Assembly (NCBI RefSeq): GCF_003058165.1
Contig: NZ_QBUC01000009.1
Location: 84,174-148,173, forward strand
DNA from: Paenisporosarcina sp. OV554
GTDB lineage: Bacteria; Bacillota; Bacilli; Bacillales_A; Planococcaceae
Length of the DNA: 64,000 nt
Direction of reading: 5' to 3'
Made by a program: the position numbers and the translations under genes. Numbering within the stretch: the first letter of the stretch is position 1; each line of letters starts with the position of its first letter. The notes under the pieces were generated by a model, which saw nothing but the letters and a program-made list of their open reading frames with translations, made no database searches and was not told where the DNA came from. Below are positions 62,539 through 64,000 of this stretch, piece after piece.

Positions 62539-63807
62539 TTAAAATCCGATTGAACCTTCCTCGTCTTCCCAGTCATTCTTTTTTGAACGTTTATTTTGTT
62601 TTTGAAGTTCTTTTATGCGCTCTTCAAAAGCCAGTTCACCATCATAATGCCAGTTTAAGGCAACAGACATATATAATTCATTTAATTGAGAAATCGATAA
62701 GCCTTTTGTCAAGCGTGCCATGTCTTTGACTTGTTGGTGTGAGAAGATGTCCTTCAAATCAAGTTTACGTAAATACTGTTCTCGTACTTGAGCGGAAGGA
62801 GCCGGTATTTCATATGCTCGGTCAAAACGTCCAGCACGGTTAATCAGCGCAGGATCGATTTTTTCGGGATAGTTTGTTGTTCCTATAATAAATAACCCTT
62901 CTCTAGATTGCGTGCCATCTAGAGTGTTTAAAAAGACAGAACGTGTATATTCAGGCATAGAGTCTATGTCTTCAATGACTAGAATGGCTGGTGCTAGTCT
63001 TGTGACGATGCCAAATACTTCTTGTATAGAATGACTTCCAGTAAACTCAGTAATCTGCCAATACACTACGGGTGCGTTTGTTGAGCCAGTGATGGACTTA
63101 ACTAACGTTGTTTTTCCGTTACCCGGAGAACCATAAAGTAAAATACCGCGCTTATAAGGCAATCCATATTCTTTAAAGAATTGGCCATCTGCTGTGAAAA
63201 ATTGATCAATTGAACGGAAGATATCTTGTTTCACCGACTCCTCAAGCATAACATCCTCACGACTTACAACAGAATGTTCACCGTAATTGCGTCGCTTTAC
63301 GCCATCTTCCGTATCCACTAAAAATGTAACAGACTGCATTAACATTTGCCTTAATTTCTCGTTAATATCTTGTAAGAAGGCTAAAGCCTTTTCAGGAGAC
63401 TGGGCATAACAATGCATCTCTGGCCAGCTATGATCGGTGGTGTAAAACGTGACAATTGTTAGGGCAACTTCATGATTAGGGAAATAAATAAGTTGATTTT
63501 CAAACGTATTAACTACTTTTAAGTGGCTTTCATTAGCATCCTCGGAAGTTGTGCCTATTTTTCCAAGAGTTCGTGTCTCGTATATATGACTAAGAGACTC
63601 GTACTCAAGGAGGCCTTTTTCCATCATTTCAAGGACGTTGGTATCGAGTTGCGAAATGGTTTCACCAATATATATATGTTGCCATTGTCCAGATAACCTA
63701 TGTTCAAGCTTGTCAATAATGCGTTTGGATACGAATGCAAGATCTTCGTAATGGGGAAGAGTTTGTCTCGTATCTTCAAGGTGTGATATAAGCGTAAGTG
63801 GTTTCAT
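62539..63807 (-). CDS. YjoB-like AAA ATPase
   Basis: The start at 63807 follows GGGAGG by 6 bases; 422 residues match the length of B. subtilis YjoB (423). The AAA core in the second half has Walker A GSPGNGKTTL near 232, Walker B ILVIEDIDS near 285 and the second region of homology GTTNYPEKIDPALINRAGRFDR near 320. Such proteins are thought to act as chaperone-like ATPases. It belongs to the host. Confidence 0.88.
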   Translation of the reverse strand: MKPLTLISHLEDTRQTLPHYEDLAFVSKRIIDKLEHRLSGQWQHIYIGETISQLDTNVLEMMEKGLLEYESLSHIYETRTLGKIGTTSEDANESHLKVVNTFENQLIYFPNHEVALTIVTFYTTDHSWPEMHCYAQSPEKALAFLQDINEKLRQMLMQSVTFLVDTEDGVKRRNYGEHSVVSREDVMLEESVKQDIFRSIDQFFTADGQFFKEYGLPYKRGILLYGSPGNGKTTLVKSITGSTNAPVVYWQITEFTGSHSIQEVFGIVTRLAPAILVIEDIDSMPEYTRSVFLNTLDGTQSREGLFIIGTTNYPEKIDPALINRAGRFDRAYEIPAPSAQVREQYLRKLDLKDIFSHQQVKDMARLTKGLSISQLNELYMSVALNWHYDGELAFEERIKELQKQNKRSKKNDWEDEEGSIGF

Positions 63808-63900
63808 AAAGGCCTCCCATAAAATATGACTCAATTATAACGATTAAGTTGAAAAAAAGTTCCTCCAATTGAGGGCACTGCAAAACGAATACAGAAATTA

Positions 63901-63932
63901 GGGGGAAGCGCTAGATTCGCTTTTCCCTTTTT
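63901..63932 (+). terminator. terminator-like hairpin near the window end
   Basis: GGGGAAGCG pairs with CGCTTTTCC through two G-U pairs and is followed by a T-rich run. No plus-strand gene ends before it, so it may be a leader element. A TTATAAT box follows at 63935. The window ends before any gene can be called with confidence; an ATG at 63974 opens a frame of nine codons. Confidence 0.35.
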
Positions 63933-64000
63933 CGTTATAATAAATAAAAAGCTCTGAAAGTGTGTGTTAATCATGTTAAATCAATCAAAACAAACTACTT

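Noticed and set aside
62421..62729. 102-residue plus-strand frame
   Set aside because: It overlaps the 3' end of the well-supported ATPase gene on the other strand and has no recognisable features.

Overview
The window is low-GC Bacillales chromosome: a Gram-positive comG competence operon, aroK and a gcvT-gcvPA-gcvPB operon behind a glycine riboswitch. Gene content and protein style suggest a Planococcaceae-type host (Lysinibacillus/Psychrobacillus/Sporosarcina group); that placement is inference. A complete-looking temperate siphophage of about 52.6 kb (2368-54980) is integrated inside comGC. The left chromosomal part holds a comG promoter with a candidate ComK box, comGA, comGB and the first codons of comGC including the prepilin cleavage motif. 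The right part holds the rest of comGC, then comGD, comGE, comGF, comGG, aroK, riboswitch, gcvT, gcvPA, gcvPB, an eight-copy 40/41-bp tandem repeat and a YjoB-like AAA ATPase. Joining the two flanks at the shared 7-bp core GAAATGA restores a 105-codon ComGC in frame.

Prophage layout, left to right: large serine integrase (minus strand, its stop codon inside the attP arm); S24-type repressor and divergent Cro-like gene with three 17-bp operators; Rha-type antirepressor and small early genes; a recombination module (Rad50-like ATPase, RecT, MBL-fold protein); a replication initiator with internal iteron-like repeats; small genes, a YfdQ-like protein and RusA; a 5mC methyltransferase; a Cas2-fold-like small protein on the minus strand; a late regulator; terminase, portal, minor head; a small accessory island; scaffold, capsid, connectors, tail genes with a -1 frame extension, tape measure, Dit and an 1815-residue collagen-like tail fibre; XhlA-like protein, holin and amidase.

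From about 42.4 kb rightward is accessory cargo: a two-gene cytosolic plus four-helix membrane pair, two near-identical zinc-ribbon genes flanking secreted M23 and hypothetical proteins, small membrane proteins, two DinB genes, an Excalibur lipoprotein, a secreted nuclease lipoprotein and decayed fragments. This region is divided by four copies of the prophage right end. Three are internal attR-like sites (cores at 48484, 50069 and 53025) and the fourth is the real junction with comGC (54981). Between them lie three intervals of 1.6, 3.0 and 2.0 kb, each with two or three cargo genes, terminators and palindromic repeats. This looks like an array of cargo modules built at a serine-integrase attachment site.

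Together the element interrupts the major competence pseudopilin gene, keeps that interruption reversible in principle, and carries a secreted nuclease and several candidate lysogenic-conversion genes. Function assignments come from reading motifs by eye; no database search was run.
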